From: Siphonodentalium dalli
Taxonomy: Eukaryota > Mollusca > Scaphopoda > Gadilida > Siphonodentaliidae
Length of the DNA: 64,000 bases
Assembly (NCBI GenBank): GCA_032622095.1
Contig: CP136065.1
Location: 18,092,134 to 18,156,133 of the forward strand
Reading direction: 5' to 3'
Shown: positions 57,201-64,000 of the stretch, in pieces
How positions within the stretch are numbered: position 1 is the first letter of the stretch
Layout: each line of letters opens with the position of its first letter
Made by a program: the position numbers and the translations under genes
The notes under the pieces: generated by a model
Seen by the model: only the letters and a program-made list of their open reading frames with translations
The model's database searches: none
What the model was told of the DNA's origin: nothing

Positions 57201-57844
57201 GTTATTCATGTTTTTTGACATAAATTTTGCATATACTAGTATATATTTAGATCATGCCATTGAATGTCTACTCTGGCTAACTCCCGTAGAGATCATATTC
57301 CACCAGTTCAAAACCTGAGAAATAACTTTGGAAGTTTTGACAGGGAACCTTATAAAGTCAAAAAATAATGAGGGGAATATATTTCTTTGTTAATACATGT
57401 ACCTGTTGCTTAATAATTTATTCATCATAAGGTGAAGGTCCCAGCTCAAGATTACATTATTTAAAGGGGTACTGTACACTAAATACGGCCATTTATGGGA
57501 TCATCTCCTTTTATGCTCAAAGAATATATGCAACAAATGAATGAATTTGAGCCATGGATTACGATACGGCTCCATCCTACAATTAAATAGCCTGGATTAC
57601 GATACGGCCCAATCCTACAATTAAATAGCTTGTCTTTTTTTAGCGACAAATATTCAACATGAATTACAATGCTATATACTTCACATTTTATTTGCAGATT
57701 TGCGGCATGAGCTTGATATTAAAGCGAAAGAACCTCTCGAGGGAGATGACATCAGTCCGGATGATAAAGACTCTAACAAGCTGGCGGATAGCGGCTATAT
57801 CGGTGCTACTCTAAATACCCAAAGTACTCCTGCTAATAGGAACA
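48142..57844 (+). CDS. NDE1/NDEL1-like: NudE-family dynein/LIS1 regulator (NDE1/NDEL1 orthologue), 5' six coding exons; incomplete at 3'
   Basis: Coding joins: 48142-48221, 49407-49560, 50806-50954, 55098-55143, 56162-56252, 57698-57844, all GT-AG with matching phases, giving about 222 residues. The product is the N-terminal coiled coil of NudE: the start has the family word AETKYWK; exon 2 reads [12 protein letters not shown]; exons 3-4 read [17 protein letters not shown] and [11 protein letters not shown]; exon 5 reads [23 protein letters not shown]. In the family this coiled coil dimerises, binds LIS1 through the [10 protein letters not shown] region and engages dynein intermediate chain at the N-terminus, supporting dynein at centrosomes, kinetochores and in nuclear migration. 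ATG context is strong (aagATGG). The C-terminal exons (SALNIVGDLLRKVGALE region) were not found to 64000 and presumably lie beyond. Introns of 1.0-4.1 kb are filled with repeats. The split exists before the usual NDE1/NDEL1 vertebrate duplication, so one name cannot be chosen. Confidence 0.93.
48286..48560. mobile_element. hairpin-bearing TTAA element in intron 1, right end lost
   Basis: It starts TTAACCCTTTGACGACGGGAGC (compare the right end at 46602) and contains a full hairpin at 48335-48401. The rest is an A-rich stretch ('aaaaatgataaa', 'tgtaagaaaa') up to about 48560, and no closing terminus is seen. Confidence 0.65.
48587..48763. mobile_element. 177-bp TA-flanked MITE in intron 1
   Basis: The ends CTCTCAGGTGCCTAATAATAG and the complement of CTCTCAGGTGCCTAATAATCG are inverted; TA flanks both ends (48585-48586 and 48764-48765). 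It is inserted in the GACTCCGACTGAAC dispersed repeat. The interior repeats 'cactattatta'. Confidence 0.82.
48764..49235 (-). repeat. GACTCCGACTGAAC dispersed repeat in intron 1
   Basis: It shares 'tatcaaccagcatggga', 'acatttttggcggagttat', 'cattgaagatgtgcaa' and 'ccttcaaacctgccacc' with the reverse of 19196-19680. Confidence 0.65.
49270..49377. mobile_element. single arm of the CAGTAATGC foldback MITE in intron 1
   Basis: The left arm (cagtaatgccctaaataatcg ... cggaaagctctca) is complete, but the right arm is absent; it stops ~30 bp before exon 2. Confidence 0.8.
49407..49560 (+). CDS. NDE1/NDEL1-like: NudE exon 2
   Basis: Acceptor attgcag at 49406. Encodes (E)[36 protein letters not shown] and on to SQLR in a heptad pattern; ends on a codon boundary with donor G|GTATGC. 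Exactly the conserved '[19 protein letters not shown]' block of the family. Confidence 0.94.
49573..49833. mobile_element. piggyBac-like MITE 12 bp after the exon 2 donor
   Basis: TTAACCTTTTCTATACTA at the left and its perfect 18-bp complement at the right, with TTAA boundaries. It contains 'aataagcagacaacagata' and 'catttcctaaggggtaactactcat', shared with 56638-56945. Confidence 0.83.
49834..50805. other. remainder of intron 2
   Basis: It has a G-run at 50093-50104 and 'gggggtat..aggaatcagct' sequences near 50254 and 50366 that are imperfect copies. 50575-50745 holds a fragment of the GACTCCGACTGAAC dispersed repeat. Confidence 0.5.
50806..50954 (+). CDS. NDE1/NDEL1-like: NudE exon 3
   Basis: Acceptor cttgcag at 50805. 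Encodes [20 protein letters not shown] and then [20 protein letters not shown], ending DLERTK plus AG of an arginine codon; donor AAAAG|GTGAGA. It holds much of the LIS1-binding coiled coil. Its last ~70 bp are the source of the tandem copies that follow. Confidence 0.93.
50955..52017 (+). repeat. eight tandem 131-bp copies of the 3' part of exon 3 and adjoining intron
   Basis: The exon-like parts end at 51086, 51217, 51348, 51479, 51610, 51741, 51872 and 52003: 132 bp from the true donor, then exactly 131 bp each. Each reads 'aaacaatacactaattaaatacagaagctagag', matching codons of exon 3 but with an in-frame TAA (ACT AAT TAA), and each keeps a GTGAGAAT donor. No acceptor precedes the copies. 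Variants occur in mosaic order (aaaaag or ctaaag before the donor; gcgagc or gatagc; ataatgac or atgatgtc). They are pseudo-exons, not coding. Confidence 0.95.
52065..53500 (+). pseudogene. older exon 3 duplicate split by a hAT insertion
   Basis: 'agtgaggtgttaacagttgctgaactattaacaaaatatattcagtagctagagcaag' (52069-52129) corresponds to a longer stretch of exon 3 than the 131-bp copies. After the insertion, 'ccagtaatgataagaggactaaacagag' (53457 on) continues it, then intron-like 'gtgctgaggggtgtgttgggggg'. Several stops and a lost donor make it non-functional. Confidence 0.75.
52130..53448. mobile_element. hAT-like non-autonomous transposon inside the exon 3 duplicate
   Basis: The termini are TAGGGCCCTTCGAACC and the complement of TAGGGCCCTGCGAACC. 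A perfect 8-bp duplication, AGAGCAAG, lies at 52122-52129 and 53449-53456. Subterminal 'ggttcggttcgaaacc' palindromes occur at both ends. About 1.3 kb, with no transposase frame visible. Confidence 0.9.
53618..54374. mobile_element. possible hAT-like element with GAATA/TATTC repeats in intron 3
   Basis: GTGTTGAAACGAATAC at 53618 is inverse to gtattcgattcagcac-type sequence at the right (attattcgattcagcac, ending 54374). Subterminal 'ttcgtagtattcaaatattcg' and 'gatattcgaatactgc' repeats resemble those of the other hAT-like elements. No clear target duplication. Confidence 0.45.
54375..55097. other. remainder of intron 3
   Basis: AT-rich, with no supported feature. The acceptor region before exon 4 is atttcag. 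Confidence 0.4.
55098..55143 (+). CDS. NDE1/NDEL1-like: NudE exon 4
   Basis: A 46-bp micro-exon; completes the split arginine and encodes [15 protein letters not shown], the family's highly conserved 'RATIVSLEDFEQRLN' block. Donor ATG|GTATGG; phase 0 to exon 5. Confidence 0.94.
55144..56161. other. intron 4
   Basis: AT-rich. A ~75-bp segment ('gagtataataaatattctcattcgcttattattatagtaatcctcatttggtcattctc') at 55766-55827 is directly repeated at 55834-55890. No gene. Confidence 0.5.
56162..56252 (+). CDS. NDE1/NDEL1-like: NudE exon 5
   Basis: Encodes [20 protein letters not shown] and [10 protein letters not shown] plus the first base of the next codon; donor G|GTTGGT is weak (gttggt rather than gtaagt). 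The block matches the family's 'AIERNAFLESELDEKE...[15 protein letters not shown]'. Confidence 0.94.
56320..56531. mobile_element. CAGTAATGC foldback MITE in intron 5, full-length
   Basis: A near-perfect 212-bp palindrome flanked by TA, as at 33410-33622. Confidence 0.92.
56638..56945. mobile_element. two truncated piggyBac-like MITE copies in tandem, intron 5
   Basis: Both contain 'ctaaatactcattga(c/t)gag' and 'ctgtc(g/a)tctgcttat'. The second starts with the terminus TTAACCCTTTCTATACTA at 56819. They are related to 49573-49833. A minus-strand frame (56540-56785) over them is incidental. Confidence 0.65.
56953..57060 (-). mobile_element. Helitron-like 3' end in intron 5
   Basis: On the minus strand '...gccagtgcaacgccgggtacatctg' is followed by CTAG (56956-56953) and T. 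The hairpin is imperfect. No matching TC start was found, so only the end is called. Confidence 0.45.
57064..57188. mobile_element. half copy of the AAGCCTGAGTTTAG MITE, intron 5
   Basis: 'gtccccagagggtgaattt' to 'cattctgtaaatgataggcacactaaac...tcaggctt' is the right half of the element at 4931-5402; the end word 'aaactaaactc' shows a 5-bp duplication. Confidence 0.7.
57249..57455. mobile_element. left half of the Mutator-like MITE, intron 5
   Basis: TAGATCATGCCATTGAATG followed by 'gtagagatcatattccaccag', 'ttttgacagggaaccttataaag' and 'aggtgaaggtccc', as in 9199-9716; the second arm is missing. Confidence 0.72.
57540..57632. repeat. ~43-bp tandem duplication in intron 5
   Basis: 'ggattacgatacggctccatcctacaattaaatagc' (57556) is immediately repeated at 57593 with three changes. 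Confidence 0.8.
57698..57844 (+). CDS. NDE1/NDEL1-like: NudE exon 6
   Basis: Acceptor atttgcag at 57697. Completes Asp and encodes [17 protein letters not shown] and a Ser/Asn/Asp-rich linker ([20 protein letters not shown]) to PANRN; donor A|GTAAGC at 57845. LRHEL closes the conserved coiled coil ('DLRQEL'); the linker is variable in the family. The frame read through the donor ends at 57894, so an unspliced form would stop there. Confidence 0.9.
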
Positions 57845-58697
57845 GTAAGCACAACATTCACGATTCAGTTGTCTCTTATTCAAGAGTTTTATGAACATTT
57901 TGATCATACTTTACTCTCATCAGACTTTCAAACATGAGTGCACTTCATTTTGCCCATTCAGATGTCAATGCCTCTGTCTGCATCAATAGGGTTTCCAGAT
58001 GATAACTTTCTCTGTATTTTGGGCTTGAAATTGGTTTTACCAGACAAAAATACATGACCAGTTAACATCTGGGGTGAGTCCATTGAATTTTGCCAAACAT
58101 TTATTTGAAAAAAATAGAATATCAGGATTGTTTTATTTTTCGAAAATATAGGTCTAGTTTCTCAGTCACTTGACTCACATCTTTGCCAGCAACAAGGCAC
58201 AATCTCTAAATCTATCAAACCACGATGTTATTTTTCAGGCCTATATTCATGTCTGGCCTATATTCATGTCGGGCCTCATTCACATCATGGCCTATTTTTA
58301 TGAGAGGCCTATATTCATGTTAGGGCGCATTCATGTATGGCCTATATTCATATCACACCATATCATATGTTCATGCCATATGCTGAGTACAGCATTCATT
58401 TTTAATATATCATACTGAGAAACTGAAAAACTAAAAAAAAGTTTTAATATTCTTGGAAATTATAGTTTGTTTTATTATTTTCTGGATTGTGAAAGTATAA
58501 TAAGGCTACAAACAAAACGCTAAATTTCTAAATTCTTTTAAAATGGATAAGAAATGATAATTTGTTTATGAACATTTGAAGTAATAAATACATCATACTG
58601 AGCCACAGCCTCCACCCATTCTAATATATTAATATGAGTCAACTGATAGTTTAGGTCAAAACAATTTCAAAATGGACGTTAAAAACCTGGATGATTG
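57845..58697. other. start of the downstream NudE intron, with small TIR/tandem element
   Basis: At 58152-58424 'tagtttctcagt' and 'actgagaaact' form inverted ends around about six ~21-bp words 'ggcctatattcatgt' (58238-58358). A frame at 58170-58418 with repeated YIHVWPIFM is produced by these tandem words and is not a gene. Confidence 0.55.
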
Positions 58698-60167
58698 AGC
58701 TGTTTTTACATAAATGCGTTTAACACATGCGTTAGGTGACACAAGATAGATTCAAACAACAGCCAGCACTGGACCATTCACATAACTGCGTAAAAAGACC
58801 TGCGCTAATTTTAGCGGACAACTTGACTGGGGAATTCCGAGGGACGCCTTTTAAACATTATTTTATTTGGTATTTCCCCGAAAGTTGGCATTGCAGCAGT
58901 ATTGTTTTGCTCAGTTGAAGATGCCGAAGAAAGTTTATAATATCAGTTACGACGAAGATCATGTTCGAAAATATAATATGTATACAATCCAAAGAACCTG
59001 GCCACCATGATGCCCAGAAATGCAGAACTTCATGGGACGGAATCAAGACTCCCATATATAAAAGCACCATGGTTCTACCATGGTAGTAGTACTACTATCA
59101 CCTTTTTAATTTATGCCATTGTAAAGTGTCTTTTATCATATTAGACTTGATTATTATACTATATATGTAGACCAAGTCTTCTTGGTCCACAAAAGCTTGG
59201 GGTATTGACTCTACAAACAAGGTTACATCTTTCGATAGTGTTCAAACGACTCTGGGAATCTGGAGTCGACTAGTCGAACACCAAAAGTCGAGTCGACGTC
59301 GACTAGTCGGCCAAATACATCACCAACCTTATACTAATGAAACACATGTGAAAGAAAATTACAAATTCCGTGCCATCATCACAATATTTACACTCTACTG
59401 TGATCGGAGAATTGAATCACGTGACACGTCACGTGGTTTTGTTGCAAATGAACCGGTGCTCTAGAAACCCACCGATCGCAAATAAGTTCCCTACGAATCT
59501 ACGATGATAATGAGAATAAATAATTTAGGAAATAATTGAGGGATTTTTTGTTTAATCATGAAATCAAATAAATACTTCCCTGCCAGGGTATAGAAAATAA
59601 ACGATACTCAGTCTCAAGAGTCAGCTCAAAATAAAAACAATAACAAAAGAAAACACACACACTGTGTGACACACATTATAATGATTATATATGTACGATG
59701 ATGCGTACATAGGCCTACTTTGTAAGTTGCCATAACTTCCGTAAGGCGTACGTAGCAAGCGGAGAGTTAGACTCAGTTAGTATCGACGAACACTTTGGAA
59801 AGCTTCTTGAACATAGACTAGCTATCTTTGCTGCTTTTCTGACCCACATTTAGTGAAACCATGCATTGTCAAGGCCAGCTGATGAGATTATATACTGTAT
59901 TCCGACTAGTCGACTGGAAGTTAGTCGTTTTTCCGACAAACCAACGTCGACGATTATTTGTCGACTAATCGTTTGAACACTATCTTTCGATGAATCAAAT
60001 TGATTCAATTTTGGACAAGAAAATGGAGCTAAATGTATTGTATGAGTAGTGTCAAACGCTTGCATTAAATGGACAGATAACGGATAGTTCAACGCATATA
60101 TGTGACAGGTGTACATGCTGTGTGCAAACTAAACCCATGCGTTAAACGCTTTTATGTGAAAGCAGCT
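58698..60167. mobile_element. Harbinger-like element containing a nested hAT
   Basis: The left end agctgtttttacataaatgcgtttaacacatgcg is inverse to the right end cccatgcgttaaacgcttttatgtgaaagcagct. Flanks are TTG (left) and TTA (right), near the TWA rule. It shares its terminus with 47261-47529. Without the nested hAT it measures about 715 bp. No transposase is recognised in the short frames (58736-58918, 58858-59070). Confidence 0.72.
59236..59982. mobile_element. hAT-like non-autonomous transposon (nested)
   Basis: Terminal TAGTGTTCAAACGA is repeated inverted at the right. The 8-bp duplication TCTTTCGA is perfect (59228-59235 and 59983-59990). Subterminal 'gtcgactagtcg' palindromes occur at both ends. 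Confidence 0.9.
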
Positions 60168-61490
60168 TTACGGATGAGAATCTAGATTAAAAAACAATTG
60201 TATTTAGGTTTCATTTAATTAAATTAATAATGTTTGATTGTGAATTTCCAAACCTTGTTTATGTAGGGACGCTTCCAACCCTGTCGTCATCAAAATTACC
60301 TGTTTGTTTCCTGAGAGATATAATGCTCTATGTCACGGGAATCTGTGATGACATGGAGTCGACCCGATACAAATTGGAGCGCTACTTAGTATGGTCCTCT
60401 ACATCAGGTTGGTCAGGCTTTGGAATTGGGAATGTGCATCTTGTGGTTTATCAATACAATAAACCATTAATCTGTCATAGTTTAATGATATAGCTCTACT
60501 GTCGATTAACTCCAGAATTAAAAAAAACTAAGTTAGCATGTGAGAAAAAAGGAAAGATAAAAACCTCATTTGTATAAATTGACTATAAATTAAATTTTAC
60601 TAACTTAGGCCATAAAAGAGTCTGTGTTCTCAGGCAATATTACATTCGAAATGGGATGAGGGAGTGAGATTATTATTTTTTTTCAAAATTGAAATTCAAG
60701 AATGTATAGACAATTTATTGTTACTAAATATTCACAAGTGAGTAATTCATCATGAGTGATTAAAATATAATCAGCTATTAATGAAGCTAAATAATTGGCC
60801 TCAATTTGTGTACACTCCCATTGATCATTTGAAAATTCTGTGAAATTAAAGCCTGCAATTTTGCAAGCTGTAGTAGACTTTTTTTCTGTTACCAATTTAT
60901 CCATAATATTTTCAACATACCGCTATCTAAATTTGTAATAGACGGTAGGTGGGAGATTAGTTTTGGAATGCGGGAAAATTTGAGGTTATATTTAAAAAAT
61001 AAATACTTGCCGAGAACGCAGAATTTTTGTTCCTTTGGCCATCCATACTCACAGTAGATTAAATTGTTGATAGTATTGATCAATGTCTGAAGCAAAAATA
61101 ATTCTTTTGAGCCAGTTAAATTTATATTATTAACTTTTTGTCATAAAACAGCAATGTATTTCACTTCATAAACCAAAGAACTATAATGTGACTATAAAAG
61201 TATATCTTTTATCCCTATTCTGACCCCAAAATAAAGTCATGACAAAATATAACTAGACCTTTCTTTCAATGATTGTGTTTCTAATAGACAAGTCAATTCT
61301 CTTTCATCATCACTATAATCAATGAAGAATCATCCATTTAAATCTTCCTATTGATCTGAAAGAAAGAATCATTATAATGAACCATTCAATCTATATTAAA
61401 ACTTTCAATATATGTCTCATTATACCTGGCCATAATTTTGAGATATGTGACAGGAAGTTGCAGAAGCAACATAGAATTCATTCACAAAGG
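60168..61490. other. spacer, no supported exon
   Basis: Frames at 60230-60493 (plus), 60683-60904 and 60889-61095 (minus) show no domain; none matches the missing NudE C-terminus. A short match to the 'tactcattgatgag' MITE lies near 60722. Confidence 0.4.
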
Positions 61491-62118
61491 CAGTGTTCAC
61501 ATATGCTACGTTATGCCCCGGCTAGCGATCATATTTAGATGATATCGGAATTTTTCTTTGTATGCTTTCTTGCTGGTTCCCCATTTGAGCTGAGCTATAT
61601 TCAATAAACATGTTGTTATGCCCCATCCCCCATAGGACGCGACATATAGCCGAGGACTCCGTCCATCAGTCCATCTGGGCATATCACCTTGAAACTCGGG
61701 TATTATTTAATGGATTTCATTGCCCTTTGACATGATGATAGTACAGGTTGGGAGAAAGGATACCAACATACTACGAGTTTTGTCCATTAATTTTTACCAG
61801 AGTTACAGCCCTTGTTTGATTTTCTTAACTTTGTGTCCGTATGAAAATTTCAGCTTGTAACTTGGTCGTGGATCATCAGATTTGGTTGTGCTTTGGTGTG
61901 TTGAAAGCCTAGTTCAGGGGGAAACGATACCCACTTTTTGGATTTAGAAAATAATTATTTTTTTCCATCCATTCAAATATTTAGTATTGCCCACTCTAAA
62001 CTGAGCAATGGGGGCATATGCCATGTTTGGTGTTGCACTTGTAATATCATGTCTCAAAACTAAATGCCGATATGACCTAAATACAGCCGTTAACCGGGGC
62101 AAAGCATATGTGAACAGT
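61491..62118. mobile_element. element with GTTCACATATGC terminal inverted repeats
   Basis: 'gttcacatatgctacgttatgccccgg' at the left is inverse to 'ccggggcaaagcatatgtgaac' at the right. Inside, 'ttatgccccatccccca' and 'caatgggggcatat' form a second inverted pair (61616-62020). No coding sequence and no clear target duplication. Confidence 0.65.
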
Positions 62119-62819
62119 ACCTAATGGATTGATTATACATATGCCACTCTTGGATGAGGGAATGCTTGCACACAGGTAGTTAGTTTGATTGCAGTTTGAC
62201 ACACTTGTCCGTTATGACATTCGGTTAAGGTCATCATGATGCATTTGCAGCTTATATAACTGTATGTATCGCATTCGCGTCATGCTTAGTTTACCAGATC
62301 ATGAACAGTAATTAGTGATAGAGACGTGACTGAATAAAGAAGCTTGTATCAAAAGAGTTGTAGAGGGCGCAATGATATAATTCATGAGAACCAAAGGGTC
62401 GAGTGAAATGTTACAATGCGCCATTCGTGATGAATTTGATAACAGATTTTTTATTCTGATGCATGTCCTGTTTTGTCTTTATTCCACACCATTCTGTATG
62501 ATAGCGGTTAAAAATCTCTCACATTTTGGCCCTCCATCCAGAAATTCTGAAGGTGTCAGGATATTAATGTAATTTAATTCATCAATTGAGTAAAATAGTT
62601 CTGGCTGATGTTCCACAAGTAGCAGCTTCGAATCGTTATTCAATAGTGCAAATTATATTAAATAAACATGCAATGGAATAAAAATCAATAAATGTCTACA
62701 GTAAAATATGCTCCATCAAGTCAATTTACTCATCAATATTTAATCAGCATGTTTTGCATGTTCTGACTGTTGTTTTGTGACTTTTCCCTTCATACGACGA
62801 TGTGATGTAACCACTCATA
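62119..62819. other. spacer, nothing recognised
   Basis: The frame at 62384-62572 has no domain. No supported feature. Confidence 0.35.
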
Positions 62820-63031
62820 CAGTAATGCCCTAAATAGTCGACTCCTTAACCACAGCAGAATTATGGGTAACTTTTCAGGATTTAGTCGGAAATATGGCTT
62901 GTTGCCATTCATCGGAAAACTCTCAGTGAGAGCTTTCCGATGAATGGCAACAAGCCATATTTCTGACTAAATCCTGAAAAGTTACCCATAATTCTGCTGT
63001 GGTTAAGGAGTCGATTATTTAGGGCATTACT
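62820..63031. mobile_element. CAGTAATGC foldback MITE, full-length
   Basis: A ~212-bp near-perfect palindrome meeting at aaaactctcagtgagagctttcc. The left flank is TA; the right terminal base pair has changed (gcattactcat). Confidence 0.92.
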
Positions 63032-64000
63032 CATAAGTCACTGATATACAGCCGAAGCCAGTGTCAGACCAGCTGACATCTTGAAAAATTACTTTATAAC
63101 TGCACTATTTCAGAGTGAAATTTTACTGGATCAGATGGAAATATTTTGTTGATAAATTTTGTGACCAATCTTCAACTACATGGATATGAGATAACTTCAG
63201 AATGATTGGTTTATGACAGGGTCTCTCATACCTGAGATTTTTATACAGATAATAAATACAGGTTAATTCAGACATCAGAAGCTTCTGTCATTGAAACAAA
63301 TTAATGAAAGCCAGAGGGCAATTTGCGATTCAAAAACACCTTCTAATATTCGTCTTTGAATTGTTCGCTCTATTGTAAATAATAATAGGTTGATAAATAC
63401 CTGACCTACTTTTCTATTAGCATTATATGTCCCAGAAAGACGAATTGAAGTCATAAAAAATACATTTTGAACATGATTAGGTCCCAAGCAAATGGTGCAA
63501 CATTCGTATTCATTAAAATTTTGGATATGGAAACGGAATAATGCGCGACTGCGTGAAATGAAATATTGCGTCATCTTAACATGAAATAATTAAAAAACTT
63601 TTATGCACTGCTTTATCTTTGTTTAAATCACAAACAAAACGATCTCAAATTTATCGATAAATATAAGAAATAAAACATGTTTTTTCAGCACTTTATCAAC
63701 AAATTTATGCGGAATTTCTTACACGTATGTATGTTTTGAGACACCTCTCACCAAATTATATCTACAAAATTTTGGGATTCGAATGAGCCATGTCCGTTTA
63801 AAATTTCTGTCATTGTTTGAAGTGTAGTTTATGAAGGACGGATGCCCTTTCTTCAAATAAATGGTTGATTTCTGTTCATGATCTGGTAGGCTAGTAAACT
63901 GCCAGCTGTTCGGTAGACTGGCATGGTTTATGATCGCGCACTGAGAATTAACCACTGGTGGGGTTCCTTGCTTCTCTGCACATTTGAGGCATTGTTGGCT
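63032..64000. other. right-edge spacer, possible decayed coding remnants
   Basis: Minus-strand frames at 63275-63574 (with ...CCTICLGPNHVQNVF...) and 63719-63955 read somewhat like coding sequence and may be parts of an old LINE, but no family was recognised. No NudE exon is seen. Confidence 0.25.

Noticed and set aside
58170-58418. Open frame with YIHVWPIFM repeats
   Set aside because: It comes from ~21-bp tandem words within a small inverted-repeat element.
60230-60493. Candidate further NudE exon (acceptor-like tgtttatgtag followed by an open frame)
   Set aside because: The translation does not resemble the NudE C-terminus (no SALNIVGDLLRKVGALE-like block) and it lacks a good polypyrimidine tract.

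Overview
This is nuclear DNA from a multicellular eukaryote, most likely a marine invertebrate. Coding DNA is sparse, one gene is split by GT-AG introns, and the rest is packed with short non-autonomous transposons, LINE debris and divergent tandem repeats. GGACGG-tailed repeats ending in a CCCC(C)G hairpin, repeats rich in TGACCTTGA, and frequent ACATGTAC words suggest a mollusc-like lophotrochozoan, but a hemichordate, echinoderm or amphioxus cannot be excluded. There are no bacterial operons, rRNAs or CRISPR arrays. Two real protein-coding genes are visible. The first (38767-40971, minus) is a single-exon, 734-codon M3-family (oligopeptidase A/thimet-type) peptidase homologue. Its zinc site is destroyed (HEFGH reads SEFGR, the third ligand Glu reads Asp, and a downstream active-site His reads Ala), so it is probably a pseudoenzyme. 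The second (48142-57844 and on past the right side, plus) is the 5' part of an NDE1/NDEL1 (NudE) dynein-LIS1 regulator. Six coding exons were placed by reading frame, splice sites and conserved coiled-coil sequence; the C-terminal exons were not found. Layout: 1-19.9 kb is gene-free and holds dispersed repeats, a tRNA-like SINE head, two head-to-tail Helitron pairs (7.6-8.7 kb plus, 13.8-14.6 kb minus), two Mutator-like MITEs with 9-bp target duplications and three TTAA-flanked piggyBac-like MITEs. 20-24.7 kb holds two decayed LINE 3' ends and a GC-rich ~141-bp minisatellite (16 direct units, then a head-to-head switch to about 2.6 inverted units). 24.7-38 kb holds nested foldback elements and a ~2.2-kb degenerate array of ~165-bp units. 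38.7-41 kb is the M3-like gene. 41-48 kb holds two hAT-like elements, a Harbinger-like MITE and more hairpin elements. 48-58 kb is the NudE gene; its intron 3 contains eight near-identical 131-bp copies of the end of exon 3, each with a splice donor, plus an older exon copy split by a hAT insertion. 58-64 kb is gene-free, with a hAT nested in a Harbinger-like element and a foldback MITE. The most unusual non-coding theme is a highly conserved 60-70-bp hairpin (arm CCAATGCATTCTCTTATATA) found 11 times, inside at least two or three element types with different outer termini, with paired compensatory changes in its inner stem. All product and family calls come from reading the sequence; no database search was possible.
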